Assembly (NCBI GenBank): GCA_051414845.1
Contig: CP183313.1
Location: forward strand, 930,001 to 994,000
From: Simonsiella sp051414845
GTDB lineage: Bacteria; Pseudomonadota; Gammaproteobacteria; Burkholderiales; Neisseriaceae
DNA length: 64,000 nucleotides
Reading direction: 5' to 3'
Shown: positions 33,882-43,603 of the stretch, in pieces
How the letters are laid out: every line of letters begins with the position of its first letter
Position numbering within the stretch: position 1 is the first letter of the stretch
Translations under genes and position numbers: made by a program
Notes under the pieces: model-generated
The model's input: the letters and a program-made list of their open reading frames with translations, nothing else
The model's database searches: none
Told to the model about the DNA's origin: nothing

Positions 33882-35690
33882 ATGCGTACCAATTATTGCG
33901 GCTTAATCAGCGAACAATATTTAGAACAAACCGTAACCGTCAAAGGCTGGGTACACCGCCGCCGCGACCACGGAGGCGTGATTTTCATTGACTTGCGCGA
34001 CCGCGAAGGCATCGTCCAAGTCGTGATTGACCCCGACACGCCCGAAGCGTTTGCATTGGCAGACAGCTCACGCAGCGAATATGTGTTGAGCATCACAGGT
34101 CGCGTGCGCGCGCGTCCTGCTGGCACGGAAAACGACAAAATGGTTTCAGGCAAAATTGAAATTCTTGCCAAAGAAATTGAGATTTTGAACGCCGCCGCCA
34201 CGCCACCCTTCCCGATTGACGAAGACAACATCAGTGAAAACGTGCGCCTGACCCACCGCGTGATGGATTTGCGCCGCCCACAAATGCAAAAAAATCTGCG
34301 TTTGCGTTATCAAGTGGCGATGGGCGTGCGCCGTTATTTGGACGCGCAAGGCTTTATTGACATTGAAACACCCATGCTCACGCGCTCCACGCCCGAAGGC
34401 GCGCGCGATTATCTCGTGCCGAGCCGCGTTCATGCGGGCGAATTTTTCGCTTTGCCACAATCGCCACAGTTGTTCAAACAGTTGCTGATGGTGGCGGGTT
34501 TTGACCGTTATTATCAAATTACCAAATGTTTCCGCGATGAAGATTTGCGCGCCGACAGGCAGCCTGAATTCACGCAAATCGACTTGGAAACCTCTTTCTT
34601 GTCCGAAAACGAAATCATGGACATCACAGAAGGCATGGCAAAACAAGTGTTTAAAGACGCGCTGGGCGTGGATTTGGGAGACTTCCCACGCATGCCATAC
34701 AGCGAAGCGATGTTCTACTACGGTTCGGACAAACCCGATATGCGCGTGAATTTGAAATTCACCGAATTGACCGAATTGATGAAAACGGAAGAATTGAAAG
34801 TTTTCCGTGCGGCGGCGGACATGAAAGGCGGTCGCGTGGTGGCGTTGCGTGTGCCAAATGGCGCAGCGTTCAGCCGCAAAGAGATTGAAGAATATACGAA
34901 ATTTGTCGGCATTTATGGCGCGAAAGGTTTGGCGTACATCAAAGTAAACGATGTGAGCAAAATCAGCAATGGCGAAGACAGCGGCTTGCAATCGCCCATC
35001 GTGAAAAACCTGTCTGAAAATGCTTTGAAAGAAATCATCGCGCAAACGGGCGCACAAAATGGCGACATCGTGTTCTTTGGCGCGGACAAAGCGAAAATCG
35101 TGAACGAAGCGATGGGCGCATTACGCATCAAAATCGGACACGAACATGGTGCAGCCAACGGCTATTTTGTGGACGAGTGGAAACCGCTTTGGGTGGTGGA
35201 TTTCCCGATGTTTGAATACGATGAAGAAGCCGACCGCTATGTTGCCGTGCATCACCCCTTTACCGCGCCCAAAGAAGGTCATGAAGAATTGATGACTTCC
35301 GCGCCTGAAAACTGCTTGGCGCGCGCCTACGATATGGTGTTGAACGGTTGGGAAATTGGTGGCGGTTCGATTCGTATCCACCGCGCGGACATTCAAGAAA
35401 AAGTGTTCGCCGCGCTGAAAATCACGCCCGAAGAGCAACAAGAGAAATTCGGTTTCTTGTTGGATAACTTGAAATACGGCGCGCCGCCGCATGGTGGTTT
35501 GGCTTTTGGTTTAGACCGTTTGGTTACCTTGATGACGGGCGCGGAATCCATTCGCGACGTGATTGCGTTCCCGAAAACGCAACGTGCGCAATGTTTGCTG
35601 ACGAATGCGCCGAACACGGTTGATGAGAAACAGTTGCGCGAATTGAGTTTGCGTCTGCGCGTAAAAACGCCTGAAAGCAAAGAAGCGTAA
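33882..35690 (+). CDS. aspS: Aspartyl-tRNA synthetase
   Basis: A 602-residue class II aminoacyl-tRNA synthetase of the bacterial type. It has an N-terminal anticodon-binding OB fold (VTVKGWVHRRRDHGGVIFIDLRDREG), motif 2 (FRDEDLRADRQPEFTQID), the GAD insertion domain and motif 3 (GLAFGLDRLV). A strong ribosome-binding site AAGGAAAC precedes the start. The discriminating or non-discriminating status cannot be read by eye. An inverted DUS-type terminator follows. Confidence 0.99.
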   Translation: MRTNYCGLISEQYLEQTVTVKGWVHRRRDHGGVIFIDLRDREGIVQVVIDPDTPEAFALADSSRSEYVLSITGRVRARPAGTENDKMVSGKIEILAKEIEILNAAATPPFPIDEDNISENVRLTHRVMDLRRPQMQKNLRLRYQVAMGVRRYLDAQGFIDIETPMLTRSTPEGARDYLVPSRVHAGEFFALPQSPQLFKQLLMVAGFDRYYQITKCFRDEDLRADRQPEFTQIDLETSFLSENEIMDITEGMAKQVFKDALGVDLGDFPRMPYSEAMFYYGSDKPDMRVNLKFTELTELMKTEELKVFRAAADMKGGRVVALRVPNGAAFSRKEIEEYTKFVGIYGAKGLAYIKVNDVSKISNGEDSGLQSPIVKNLSENALKEIIAQTGAQNGDIVFFGADKAKIVNEAMGALRIKIGHEHGAANGYFVDEWKPLWVVDFPMFEYDEEADRYVAVHHPFTAPKEGHEELMTSAPENCLARAYDMVLNGWEIGGGSIRIHRADIQEKVFAALKITPEEQQEKFGFLLDNLKYGAPPHGGLAFGLDRLVTLMTGAESIRDVIAFPKTQRAQCLLTNAPNTVDEKQLRELSLRLRVKTPESKEA

Positions 35691-35711
35691 TTTGTAATTT
35701 TTTGAAATAAA

Positions 35712-35755
35712 AGGCTGCCTGAAAATGATTTTATTGTTTTCAAGCAGCCTTTTTT
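35712..35755 (+). terminator. DUS-derived terminator of aspS
   Basis: AGGCTGCCTGAAAA and an imperfect inverted copy (TTTTCAAGCAGCCT) with a 14-nt loop are followed by TTTTTT. One position of the second arm has changed, so it is no longer a good uptake sequence but still pairs. Confidence 0.75.
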
Positions 35756-35841
35756 CGTACAAATGGTTTTCAGGCTGCCTGAAAAAAGGCATAATTAGCC
35801 CGCTTTATTTATAACCAACAGTCATCAACAAAGGAATAATT

Positions 35842-37821
35842 ATGGCTACCTCAACCGCCAACGCAATTCGCTTTCTCGCCATGGACATGGTGCAACAAGC
35901 CAACTCTGGGCACCCTGGTGCGCCGATGGGCATGGCAGACATGGCAGACGTGGTGTGGCGCGAATTTTTGCAACACAATCCGAATAACCCGAAATTCGCC
36001 AACCGCGACCGCTTTGTGTTGTCCAACGGACACGCGTCGGCGATGTTGTACAGCGTGCTGCATTTGAGCGGCTACAATGTGTCGGCTGACGATTTGCGCA
36101 ATTTCCGCCAATTCCACAGCAAAACGCCCGGACACCCCGAATTTGGTTACACCGATGGCGTGGAAACCACCACAGGCCCACTCGGTCAAGGCATTGCCAA
36201 CGCAGTCGGCATGGCGTTGGCGGAACAAATTTTGGCAAAAGAATTCAACCAAGACGGCTTGGAAATCGTCAATCACCATACCTACGTTTTCTTGGGCGAC
36301 GGCTGTTTGATGGAAGGCGTGTCGCACGAAGTGGCATCGTTGGCGGGTACGTTGGGTTTGGGCAAACTCATTGTTTTGTATGATGATAATAATATCTCTA
36401 TTGATGGCAAAGTGGACGGCTGGTTTACCGAAAACATCCCAGCGCGTTTTGAAAGCTACGGCTGGCATGTGGTGCCAAATGTGGACGGACACAACGCAGA
36501 CGAAATCCGCGCCGCCGTTCAGGCAGCTAAAAATGAAACCGCGAAGCCATCTATCATTTGCTGCAAAACATTGATTGGCAAAGGTGCTGCAAACAAAGAA
36601 GGCAGCCACAAAACGCATGGTTCGCCATTAGGTGCGGAAGAAATTGCAGCAACGCGCACACATTTAGCTTGGGCGCACGAACCATTTACCGTGCCACAAG
36701 ACATTTATGAGCAATGGGATGCCAAAGAAAAAGGCGCGAAATTGGAACAAGCGTGGAATGAAGTTTTCGCGCAATATTCGGCTAAATTCCCCGAAAAAGC
36801 CGCAGAATTCACACGTCGCATGAATGGCACGCTGCCTGAAAACTTTGACGCGCACGTTCAGGCTGCCTTAAAAGATATTTGCGATAAAGCGGAAAAAATT
36901 GCAACGCGCAAAGCCAGCCAAAACAGCATTGAAATTTTGGCGCAAGTGCTGCCTGAATTTGTCGGTGGTTCGGCGGATTTGACGCCGTCTAATTTGACAG
37001 ATTGGTCAAACAGCGTTTCCGTGAAACCGCGCCAAGGCGGCAATTATGTGCATTATGGCGTGCGCGAATTTGGTATGGCAGCGATTATGAACGGCATGGC
37101 GGTGCATGGCGGTGTGAAACCGTTTGGTGCAACTTTCTTGATGTTCAGCGAATACGCGCGTAATGCCTTGCGTATGGCGGCATTGATGAAGATTAACCCG
37201 ATTTTCGTGTTCACGCACGACAGCATTGGCTTGGGTGAAGACGGCCCAACGCACCAACCCATTGAGCAAACCGCGACTTTGCGTTTAATTCCCAACATGG
37301 CGGTTTGGCGTCCATGCGACACGGCAGAAAGTTTGGTGGCGTGGGCAGAAGCCGTAAAAGCCAAAGACCACCCAAGCGCGTTGATTTTCAGCCGCCAAAA
37401 CTTGCCATTTGTGGCGCGTGATGAACAAACTTTGGCGAATATTCAACGCGGTGGCTATGTGATTAGCGCGGTGGACAACGCAAAAGCGGTGATTATCGCC
37501 ACAGGTTCGGAAGTGGAATTGGCTTTGAACGCACAAAAAGCATTGGCGGAACAAGGAATTGCGGCAAATGTGGTGTCTATGCCATCTACCAATGTGTTTG
37601 ATAAGCAAGATGCAGCGTACAAACAATCGGTGCTGCCTGAAAACTTGCCACGCGTAGCGGTGGAAGCAGGCGTGTCGGACGGTTGGTATAAATATGTTGG
37701 CTTGAACGGCGCGATTGTGGGCTTGGACACGTTTGGCGAATCTGCGCCTGCGGACGTGCTGTTTAAAGAATATGGGTTTACAACAGACAATGTGGTTGAG
37801 GCTGTGAAATTTGTGTTGTAA
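35842..37821 (+). CDS. tkt: Transketolase
   Basis: A 659-residue thiamine-diphosphate enzyme of the pentose-phosphate and Calvin-type interconversions. It has the N-terminal GHPGAPMGMADMADVVW, the TPP/Mg motif GDGCLMEGVSHEVASLAGTLGLGKLIVLYDDNNISIDG, the LGEDGPTHQPIEQ loop and the C-terminal FGESAPADVLFKEYGF. Length is normal. The start follows AAGGAATAATT. A DUS pair at 37842-37869 ends the gene. Confidence 0.99.
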   Translation: MATSTANAIRFLAMDMVQQANSGHPGAPMGMADMADVVWREFLQHNPNNPKFANRDRFVLSNGHASAMLYSVLHLSGYNVSADDLRNFRQFHSKTPGHPEFGYTDGVETTTGPLGQGIANAVGMALAEQILAKEFNQDGLEIVNHHTYVFLGDGCLMEGVSHEVASLAGTLGLGKLIVLYDDNNISIDGKVDGWFTENIPARFESYGWHVVPNVDGHNADEIRAAVQAAKNETAKPSIICCKTLIGKGAANKEGSHKTHGSPLGAEEIAATRTHLAWAHEPFTVPQDIYEQWDAKEKGAKLEQAWNEVFAQYSAKFPEKAAEFTRRMNGTLPENFDAHVQAALKDICDKAEKIATRKASQNSIEILAQVLPEFVGGSADLTPSNLTDWSNSVSVKPRQGGNYVHYGVREFGMAAIMNGMAVHGGVKPFGATFLMFSEYARNALRMAALMKINPIFVFTHDSIGLGEDGPTHQPIEQTATLRLIPNMAVWRPCDTAESLVAWAEAVKAKDHPSALIFSRQNLPFVARDEQTLANIQRGGYVISAVDNAKAVIIATGSEVELALNAQKALAEQGIAANVVSMPSTNVFDKQDAAYKQSVLPENLPRVAVEAGVSDGWYKYVGLNGAIVGLDTFGESAPADVLFKEYGFTTDNVVEAVKFVL

Positions 37822-37841
37822 GTCTCAAATCAACGTAGAAA

Positions 37842-37869
37842 AGGCTGCCTGAAAAATTTCAGGCAGCCT
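37842..37869 (+). terminator. DUS-pair terminator after tkt
   Basis: AGGCTGCCTGAAA, two A, and TTTCAGGCAGCCT form a 13-bp stem 20 bp beyond the tkt stop. The T-run downstream is weak. Confidence 0.65.
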
Positions 37870-38052
37870 GAACTTTTGCAACATATTGTTTATAGAGCAG
37901 ATTTTATATCTGCCCTTTTTGCTGTCAGAATATTATTTCTGAAATTCAATTTATAGTGGCTTAAAATAAAATATTCCATTGGAGCGCAGACGTCCTCTCA
38001 TCCGTGCTCCAAGTATAGGCAGTTTTATTTTTAATTGACTATTAAAAAATAG

Positions 38053-38075
38053 AGCGGATATGACATCCGCCCTAC
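38053..38075 (-). repeat. GTAG-type REP hairpin
   Basis: On the minus strand GTAGG precedes the stem GCGGAT/ATCCGC with a short loop. Confidence 0.5.
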
Positions 38076-38173
38076 TCTAGAAAGCAATCAGTTTTCCAAA
38101 GATTTCAGCCTCTTATAAATGTTTTAATATTTTCATGCTGCCTGAAAACATTTTGCAAATATTTCCTGAAAGA

Positions 38174-39375
38174 TTATTGGCAAATAGCTGAATCTGTTAA
38201 TTTAGGCGACAAAACATTCGTTGAATATTCACCAGCGAAACCAACTAAAGGAAAACCGAAACGTGTTTGTATCTCGCCTGGCATATCGGTTTGTGATTGG
38301 TCACTTTCTGTGCAGACATAAGCACCATTGACACAAGTACATGAACTGCTGCGCTTTTTCAGGTTGTCGTAGTAGGGCCCTGTGTATGTGGCAACCAAAA
38401 CTTTGGTGCTGCTACTGGTTTGTACCGTAGTATTTTTCGCGTATATCACTACTTTCGGCATATTGTTGCCAACTACTTCCCAATTAACGGGATTGTAACT
38501 AGATAACACGAGAATATAGGGGCGGCTTTCTGCAGGTGTTTGTATTGTGATGTGGTTATCTTTGCTGTCACTTTCGTATACCGAAGCGCCGTATATCACC
38601 GTGTCAGCAGGTAAATTCAATGCTTTCAACTCGTTGCGCATGGCGTCTTCGTCCAATTCTTGGACATAAGGCACAGCGGTGGCTTGGAAATTGGTAGTAT
38701 ACCAATTGTTTCGATATTCCACTTCAAGCTGATAGGTGCCTGCTTTGAGGTAAACGTTTTCGAAGGCGTTGTTGTTTTGTCCTTTGATGATGATGTGCTT
38801 ATCGAGCATTACGCGTGCTTCTGACCAGCTTAGTTGGGTCATGAATTCGTATACACCATCTTGTGGTACTTTAAGTTTGCCTGTCCAATAGCCCATAAAA
38901 TGCTCTGCGGGAATTTTGTTGAGTAAATCTCGGGCAAATTTAATAGAAATACGCGATGTATTTTCGCTAGCAACTACAACATCAGGCTTGCGCTCGTCAA
39001 TCTAATAGGCGGTATAACCTTTTTCAGGCAGCGTGTTGTTTGGGTTGAACATATTGCCTAAGGTTTTTTGTGCCAATGGAAATTGGTCGAGATTATTTTG
39101 CAGCACGTGGCTTGGTTGCACGGTTGGCTGTGTGCTTGTGATTTGTGTGTGCCGCCTGTTGGTGGCGGTTGGGTGTTGAAAATAGAAGGCGGCGTAGGCG
39201 GATTATTGTTTGCTTGATGAGTATTGTTGGCTTGGGCATTGGTTTGCACATCCATAAAAGACAGCAAAAATAATCCGCCCAGCATCATGGCAGCATAAAC
39301 CATTTGTCGAAAAGGTTTAGCATGCTCCCATAAGCTGGATTTGCGACTATAGCTGCCTGAAAGTCTTTTGCTCAT
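38174..39375 (-). pseudogene. Broken membrane-anchored PA14-like protein
   Basis: The intact ancestor would be about 400 residues. It has an N-terminal cytosolic stretch, one membrane helix (MVYAAMMLGGLFLLSFMDV), a Pro/Asn/Gln-rich linker, and a PA14-like beta domain (IPAEHFMGYWTGKLKVPQDGVYEF, then LKAGTYQLEVEYRNNW). A C-terminal region with CTCVNGAYVC follows. The frame is lost near 39120: after SQAHSQP the protein continues in another frame as VQPSHVLQNN. An in-frame TAG at 39002-39004 interrupts GYTAY-IDERKPD. The start overlaps the AAA+ pseudogene stop by ATGA. Family-level function unknown. Confidence 0.8.
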
Positions 39376-39938
39376 TGCGTTTTTCTTTCGGGAATAATGT
39401 GATGTTTAGGGACAGCAATATCTATTTCATTATTGCGACCCATTTTGGCACGGATTTTGCCTTCTTCTAAACGCAGTTCAATGGTATCAAATCCTTGCTC
39501 TTTAGCGCTGATGAGTGAATTTGCAATCGATTCCTCCAATGCGCGCACTAAATCGCGGCTGCTAGCGGCTAAGCCCATTTTTTTGTAGCGTTGCATGAGT
39601 TGAATAATAATCGCCGAATCAATGCCTTTGCTTGCAATTTTTAAGCCGTAGCTGTTAATCATGCATTCCATTTCTAAAGCACATACGCGAGCGATATCTA
39701 AACCACCAAATGGCGCAAACAAAAAAATGCGATCAATGCGGTTCAATACTTCAGGAGCAAAATCTTGTTCGCGCAAAGTTGCTACAGAAGCGGAACGCAA
39801 TGCATTGGGGTCATGCTTCAAATCTTTTTACAACACGGCCAGCGCGTCGGTCGCAGCATTCGAAGTCAAAATAAAAATGGCTTGGCTAGTGTCGATTTTC
39901 TTGCTATCGGAAGCTTCAGTAATAAAACCGTCATTCTA
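39372..39938 (-). pseudogene. 3' remnant of a Clp-type AAA+ ATPase
   Basis: It encodes the C-terminal part of an AAA+ module: the sensor-1 strand AIFILTSNAATDALA, then FAPEVLNRIDRIFLFAPFG (sensor-2 lid entry) and a small lid domain ending VRALEESIANSLI. An in-frame TAA at 39828-39830 splits it. The 5' end, including Walker A, has been removed by the insertion sequence starting at 39939. It resembles Clp/ClpV-type ATPases, but the specific class cannot be decided from the lid alone. It was the gene just upstream of, and coupled to, the PA14-like gene. Confidence 0.8.
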
Positions 39939-40790
39939 GGGGTTAATGACAATTCACCTATAATTTCAACCAAATCAAAGCACAAGCCAATGAAACGGTA
40001 CTTTCATAATTGCGTTTTAATTTATCATATCGCGTTGCAACTGCACGAAAGTGCTTTAAACGTGCAAAGGCATTTTCTACCAAATGCCTGATTTTATATA
40101 GGTACCAATCTGTATTGACATTAAGATGCTCTCTATTTTTCTTATACGGAATATTGGCTTTGCTTTGTTTGGTGTTAATCAGCTTACGCAAAGTATCACT
40201 GTCAAAACCCCTATCAGCACACACGGTTTAATTATGGCTTAAATCCAATTGTTCCAATAAGTTAGGTGCAACAACAATATCATTTACATTACCAGCCGTA
40301 ATGATAAATTCTATTGGATTGCCACAAGCATCAACCGCCAAATGAATTTTAGATGTATGACCACCCACACTTTTACCAACCGCTTCATGTGTTATGGATT
40401 GTGCACCCATACCATGTTGGTGTACACGAATATGGCTGCCATCCATAAAGACCCATTCCATATCGGGATTATCAACTAATTGTTTAAATAGTTTAGTAAA
40501 AATACCGCGTTTAGACCAACGATTAAAACTTTGACAAATGCTATTAGATTTGCCAAAACAGCTTGGTATATCAGCCCATTGGCAGCTCGTACGCAAACGA
40601 AACAGTATGCCTTCAACGGTTTTGCGTAGATTTTTCTTGCGATAAATGCCAAGCTGTTTCAAAATGGGAAACAGTCTTGACCATGTTTCATCTGTAAGTG
40701 TGGTTCGGGGCATGGCAAAGATTTAAAGGTGTTTGTGTGGAAACAACATCTTAAACTCTTTGCCACTTTTTTTGAATTGTCATTAGCCCC
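39939..40790 (-). mobile_element. IS5-family insertion sequence (degenerate)
   Basis: An 852-bp element with terminal inverted repeats GGGGTTAATGACAATTCA (left) and the inverse of GGGGCTAATGACAATTCA (right). It is flanked by TA on both sides (39937-39938 and 40791-40792), which fits a 2-bp TA target duplication. The single transposase frame runs on the minus strand but is interrupted by a stop. It truncated the AAA+ ATPase gene and abuts a second IS at its right end. Confidence 0.85.
39958..40713 (-). pseudogene. IS5-family transposase with in-frame stop
   Basis: The reading frame encodes a single-ORF DDE transposase of about 251 residues. The N-terminal DUF4096-type part begins LTDETWSRLFPILKQ. 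The catalytic Asp is in WVFMDGSHIRVHQHG, the second Asp in CADRGFDSDTL, and the Glu in HLVENAFARLKHFRAVATRYDK. A TAA at 40228-40230 separates LDLSHN from TVCADRG in the same frame. This is a nonsense mutation rather than the usual programmed frameshift. The element is probably immobile unless helped. Confidence 0.85.
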
Positions 40791-40792
40791 TA

Positions 40793-41856
40793 GGGTTAAT
40801 GGACATTTTGGGTGTTTTTTCAGATACACCGCTCACTTAATGGACAAAATGGGTGGTTATGAACAAGCTAATTAGATAAATAATCTATAATAAACTGTAT
40901 CTTAAATTCACGATTTAAGTCGCGATGACACCGCAAAATGTCCTTTAAAGGTGCAATGTGGCTTTCTGCTAAATTAGTCGTATTGGGAATGATTTAAATA
41001 AGGGTATTGCTCAAACGTAAACAACAAAGGCAAGTTCCGTTTTAAACTCAAATACGCACTGTGCAATCGCTTATGCGTGTAATGTGATTTGCCTGTTTCC
41101 GCATTTTGTATCTTTTCATTAAGATAGGATTGATATTGTTCAAACCACTTGTTTAAGGCTGCCTGAAACGTGGCAAAATCACATTTTGTTAGTGTTAAAG
41201 TCAGCTCACGAAGTTCATAAGCTGCCTGTGATTTTGGCTTACTAGTTAAGTAACGTGTAACCGTTTTGATTTGATGAAACTGGCATAATTGCACAGGATA
41301 GGCAGCAAAAATTTGTGGTAAGCCTTTGTAGCCATTACAGGTAATACTTTGTATTTAAACCTCTTTATCAATTAGTTTCTGAACTTCTTGATAATACAGT
41401 TAAATCGTTTCATGTTTCACGATACGGGCAGACAAAACCTGTTCACTTGTACTATCAAGCAATAACATTACACCAAAATCGCGTCCAAAATGGGTTGTAT
41501 CCATAACCACATCAACTGTTTCATGAATAGCGAAATGATTTTGCTTGGCTTGTTTCAAACGGCGCAAAATGGTTTTGATACTGCAACCATTTTGTTGCGC
41601 GAGCTGTGCTATGGTGCGTTTTTTCATCACGATATTGTCGCCACAATTCATCGTTATTTAAACGTATTCTGCAGTCAAATCGCTTGTTACATTGAGTGCA
41701 AAAGTAGCGTTGCTTGCCATTTCGTGAACCGTATTTTTGAACTGCTTTTGAGTGGCAAAAAGGGCATTTTTTGTGTTCAAATGCCTTTGACCTCTCTAAA
41801 AGCTTTTAATCATAAGGCTTTCAGAGATTTTTACCACCCCAAATGCCCATTAACCC
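40793..41856 (-). mobile_element. Second insertion sequence, degenerate
   Basis: The ends are GGGTTAATGGACATTTTGGGTG (40793) and the inverse of GGGTTAATGGGCATTTGGGGTG (ending 41856), giving 1064 bp. An extra end-like motif ACTTAATGGACAAAATGGGTGG lies at 40833, hinting at a nested or partial second copy. The TA before its left end is shared with the right flank of the IS5-type element. I do not assign a family with confidence; its transposase combines a zinc ribbon, HTH and a DDE-like core. Confidence 0.7.
40974..41820 (-). pseudogene. Fragmented zinc-ribbon/DDE transposase
   Basis: Reading on the minus strand, the pieces are a zinc ribbon (KCPFCHSKAVQKYG with YFCTQC, near 41690-41780) and an HTH (RTIAQLAQQNGCSIKTILRRLK). 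A core follows with VVMDTTHFGRDFGVMLLLDS and, later, QLCQFHQIKTVTRYLTSKPK. The frame changes between the ribbon and the HTH, and stops occur near 41400 and 41357. It resembles mutator/MULE-like transposases with an added ribbon. It is non-functional as read. Confidence 0.7.
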
Positions 41857-42249
41857 TAAATAACACATCATCTGAAAAGGACGAATCCAAGCAAAAGGCG
41901 GCACCCAAAAACTTAACACAATATCTTTTGCTGGATACACCCATTCTTCACCCAAAGCATTGGCATTGCGACAAGAACGATAAAACCACAATATCATCGC
42001 CATCTAAAAAAACAGATGAAACACCAAATTAATGTTGGCAAAAACGTTCATCATCTGCGTTAAAGCCAGCACATCATCAGGCATGCCAGAAAGTTCCGAG
42101 TTATTGAGATAAACAATAAAGATTGAAATAAATACCGTCGAGGTAATAATCAAACAAGACAAACCGCGCAATAACTTTGTAGCTAAATGATTGCGGTCAT
42201 AATCAAATTTCGGACAAAAAAGTCGATGGGTAACAAAAGGTTCTGCCAT
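41857..42249 (-). pseudogene. DUF4328 membrane protein, truncated by IS
   Basis: The N-terminal half is MAEPFVTHRLFCPKFDYDRN with a membrane helix CLIITSTVFISIFIVYL and a further hydrophobic region. An in-frame TAG at 42004-42006 follows LVFHLFF. The frame then continues MAMILWFYRSCRNANALGEEWVYPAKDIVLSFWVPPFAWIRPFQMM, the DUF4328 signature with its SCRNANALG and WIRPFQMM parts. The IS boundary at 41857 removes the rest. The stop sits beside a 7-base T run, so slippage may be involved. Confidence 0.75.
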
Positions 42250-42329
42250 AAAACGAAGGTTTTGCTGTTAAATTTTGTGAATTATTGCAAAGTTCATTCT
42301 GGCAAACAAGCAAATACTTCAGAATGAAA

Positions 42330-42380
42330 AAACTGTCTCCTTTATTTTTCAGGCTGCCTGAAAAATAAAGGAGACAGTTT
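42330..42380. terminator. 51-bp perfect palindrome centred on a DUS
   Basis: Two 25-nt arms pair without mismatch around a single central T. The core is TTTTTCAGGCTGCCTGAAAAA and the outer arms are AAACTGTCTCCTTTA and its complement. It lies at the 3' end of coaBC and before the pseudogene region. It is far longer than a usual DUS pair and could end transcription from both sides. Confidence 0.7.
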
Positions 42381-42394
42381 GTTTTGCATAAGCA

Positions 42395-43603
42395 TTAATT
42401 CGGTTTAATTTTCTTCATCATTTGTTTCAACAACAAAGTCGCCATGCGCGCCACAATCGCTTCGGCTGCCAAGTCTTTGCTCATTTTAGGCAGCGTGGTT
42501 TCGTGTTCGTCGTCGATTAAAGTTATCACATTCGTAGCCTTGCCCATTGCTTGTGAAACGTGGTTGGCAATCAACAGCGGTACGTTTTTCTTTTTGCGTT
42601 TGGCACGCGCGTATTCCAATACATTTTCGCTTTCCGCGGCGAAGCCGACGCAAAATGGTGCGTTTTTCAATGCAGCTACTTCGCGCAAAATATCGGGGTT
42701 TTCTGCGAGCTCAATTACTGGTGGGCTGCCTGAAGTATCTTTTTTCAGTTTATTTTCAGCGGCATTTTTGACGTAATAATCGGCAACGGCGGCAACGGAA
42801 ATAAATGCATCAATGCCTGTTTCCAATTGTTTAAACACGGCTGCACGCATAGCACGCGCGCTCAATGCTTGTTCGCTGTGTGCCAAACCTGCTGGCAAAG
42901 TGGTTTGAATATTGCCATAAACCAAGCTGACTTTTGCGCCTGCACGACGACAGGCACGCGCCAAAGCAATGCCCATTTGTCCGCTGGAAATATTGGTAAT
43001 GCCGCGCACAGGGTCGATGGCTTCGAATGTTGCGCCTGCTGTAATCAAGACTTTTTTGCCACGCAACGGTTTTGCACCCCAAGAATCAGGCAGCAAATCG
43101 GCAATTTCAGTCGCTTCCAACATACGCCCTTCGCCCACTTCTCCACAAGCTTGTTCGCCATAAGCAGGCATCAAAATACGAATGCCGTCTTGGTGGAGCT
43201 GTTTGATGTTGCGGATATTGGCAGGATTGCGCCACATTTGCACATTCATGGCTGGTGCGATAATCAATGGACATTGGCGCGCGGCGGCCATTTCGGTGAG
43301 CAAATTATCGGCAATACCTGCGGCGATTTTGGCGATGGTGTTGGCGGTGGCAGGGGCGATAATCATCACATCCGCGGCACGCGTGGCGTTGATGTGTGCC
43401 ATGCCGTTTCCTTGTCCACCTTGTTCGGTTAAAACGGGATTGCCGCTGAGTGCTTGAAAGGTTTGTGTACCAATAAACTCGGTTGCCGCTTGCGACATAG
43501 CTACGGTTACATCGTGTCCTTGTTTTTTGAGTAAGCGAACCAGTTCACATGCTTTGTATGCAGCGATACCGCCGCAAACGCCTAATAAAATATGCTTGGT
43601 CAT
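42395..43603 (-). CDS. coaBC: Phosphopantothenoylcysteine decarboxylase/synthetase
   Basis: A 402-residue bifunctional coenzyme A biosynthesis enzyme (Dfp). The N-terminal flavoprotein decarboxylase has GVCGGIAAYKACELVR, APATANTIAKIAAGIADNLL, PAMNVQMWRNPA and the Cys-bearing lid PAYGEQACGEVGEGRM. The C-terminal CTP-dependent synthetase has VLITAGATFEAIDPVRGITNISSGQMG and AVADYYVKN. Length is normal. A DUS lies upstream, between it and the tRNA gene. Confidence 0.98.
   Translation of the reverse strand: MTKHILLGVCGGIAAYKACELVRLLKKQGHDVTVAMSQAATEFIGTQTFQALSGNPVLTEQGGQGNGMAHINATRAADVMIIAPATANTIAKIAAGIADNLLTEMAAARQCPLIIAPAMNVQMWRNPANIRNIKQLHQDGIRILMPAYGEQACGEVGEGRMLEATEIADLLPDSWGAKPLRGKKVLITAGATFEAIDPVRGITNISSGQMGIALARACRRAGAKVSLVYGNIQTTLPAGLAHSEQALSARAMRAAVFKQLETGIDAFISVAAVADYYVKNAAENKLKKDTSGSPPVIELAENPDILREVAALKNAPFCVGFAAESENVLEYARAKRKKKNVPLLIANHVSQAMGKATNVITLIDDEHETTLPKMSKDLAAEAIVARMATLLLKQMMKKIKPN

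Larger units (their letters stand above)
37822..38173. other. 352-bp repeat-bearing intergenic region
   Basis: It contains the tkt terminator DUS pair (37842-37869) and a 91-bp element with TATAGTGG and GACTAT ends but an interior unlike Correia (37952-38042; GGAGCGCAGACGTCC...GTGCTCC). It also has a GTAG-type REP at 38053-38075 on the minus strand and a closing DUS. There is no gene. Confidence 0.6.

Noticed and set aside
34146..35057. 303-residue minus-strand open frame
   Set aside because: It lies entirely inside aspS in antisense, has biased His/Phe composition typical of reverse translation, and no family match.
35851..36618. 255-residue minus-strand open frame
   Set aside because: Antisense shadow of tkt with no start signal or domain.
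40220..40235. Programmed frameshift between two IS5 transposase frames
   Set aside because: Both parts are in the same frame and separated by a TAA codon, so it is a nonsense mutation, not a slippage site.
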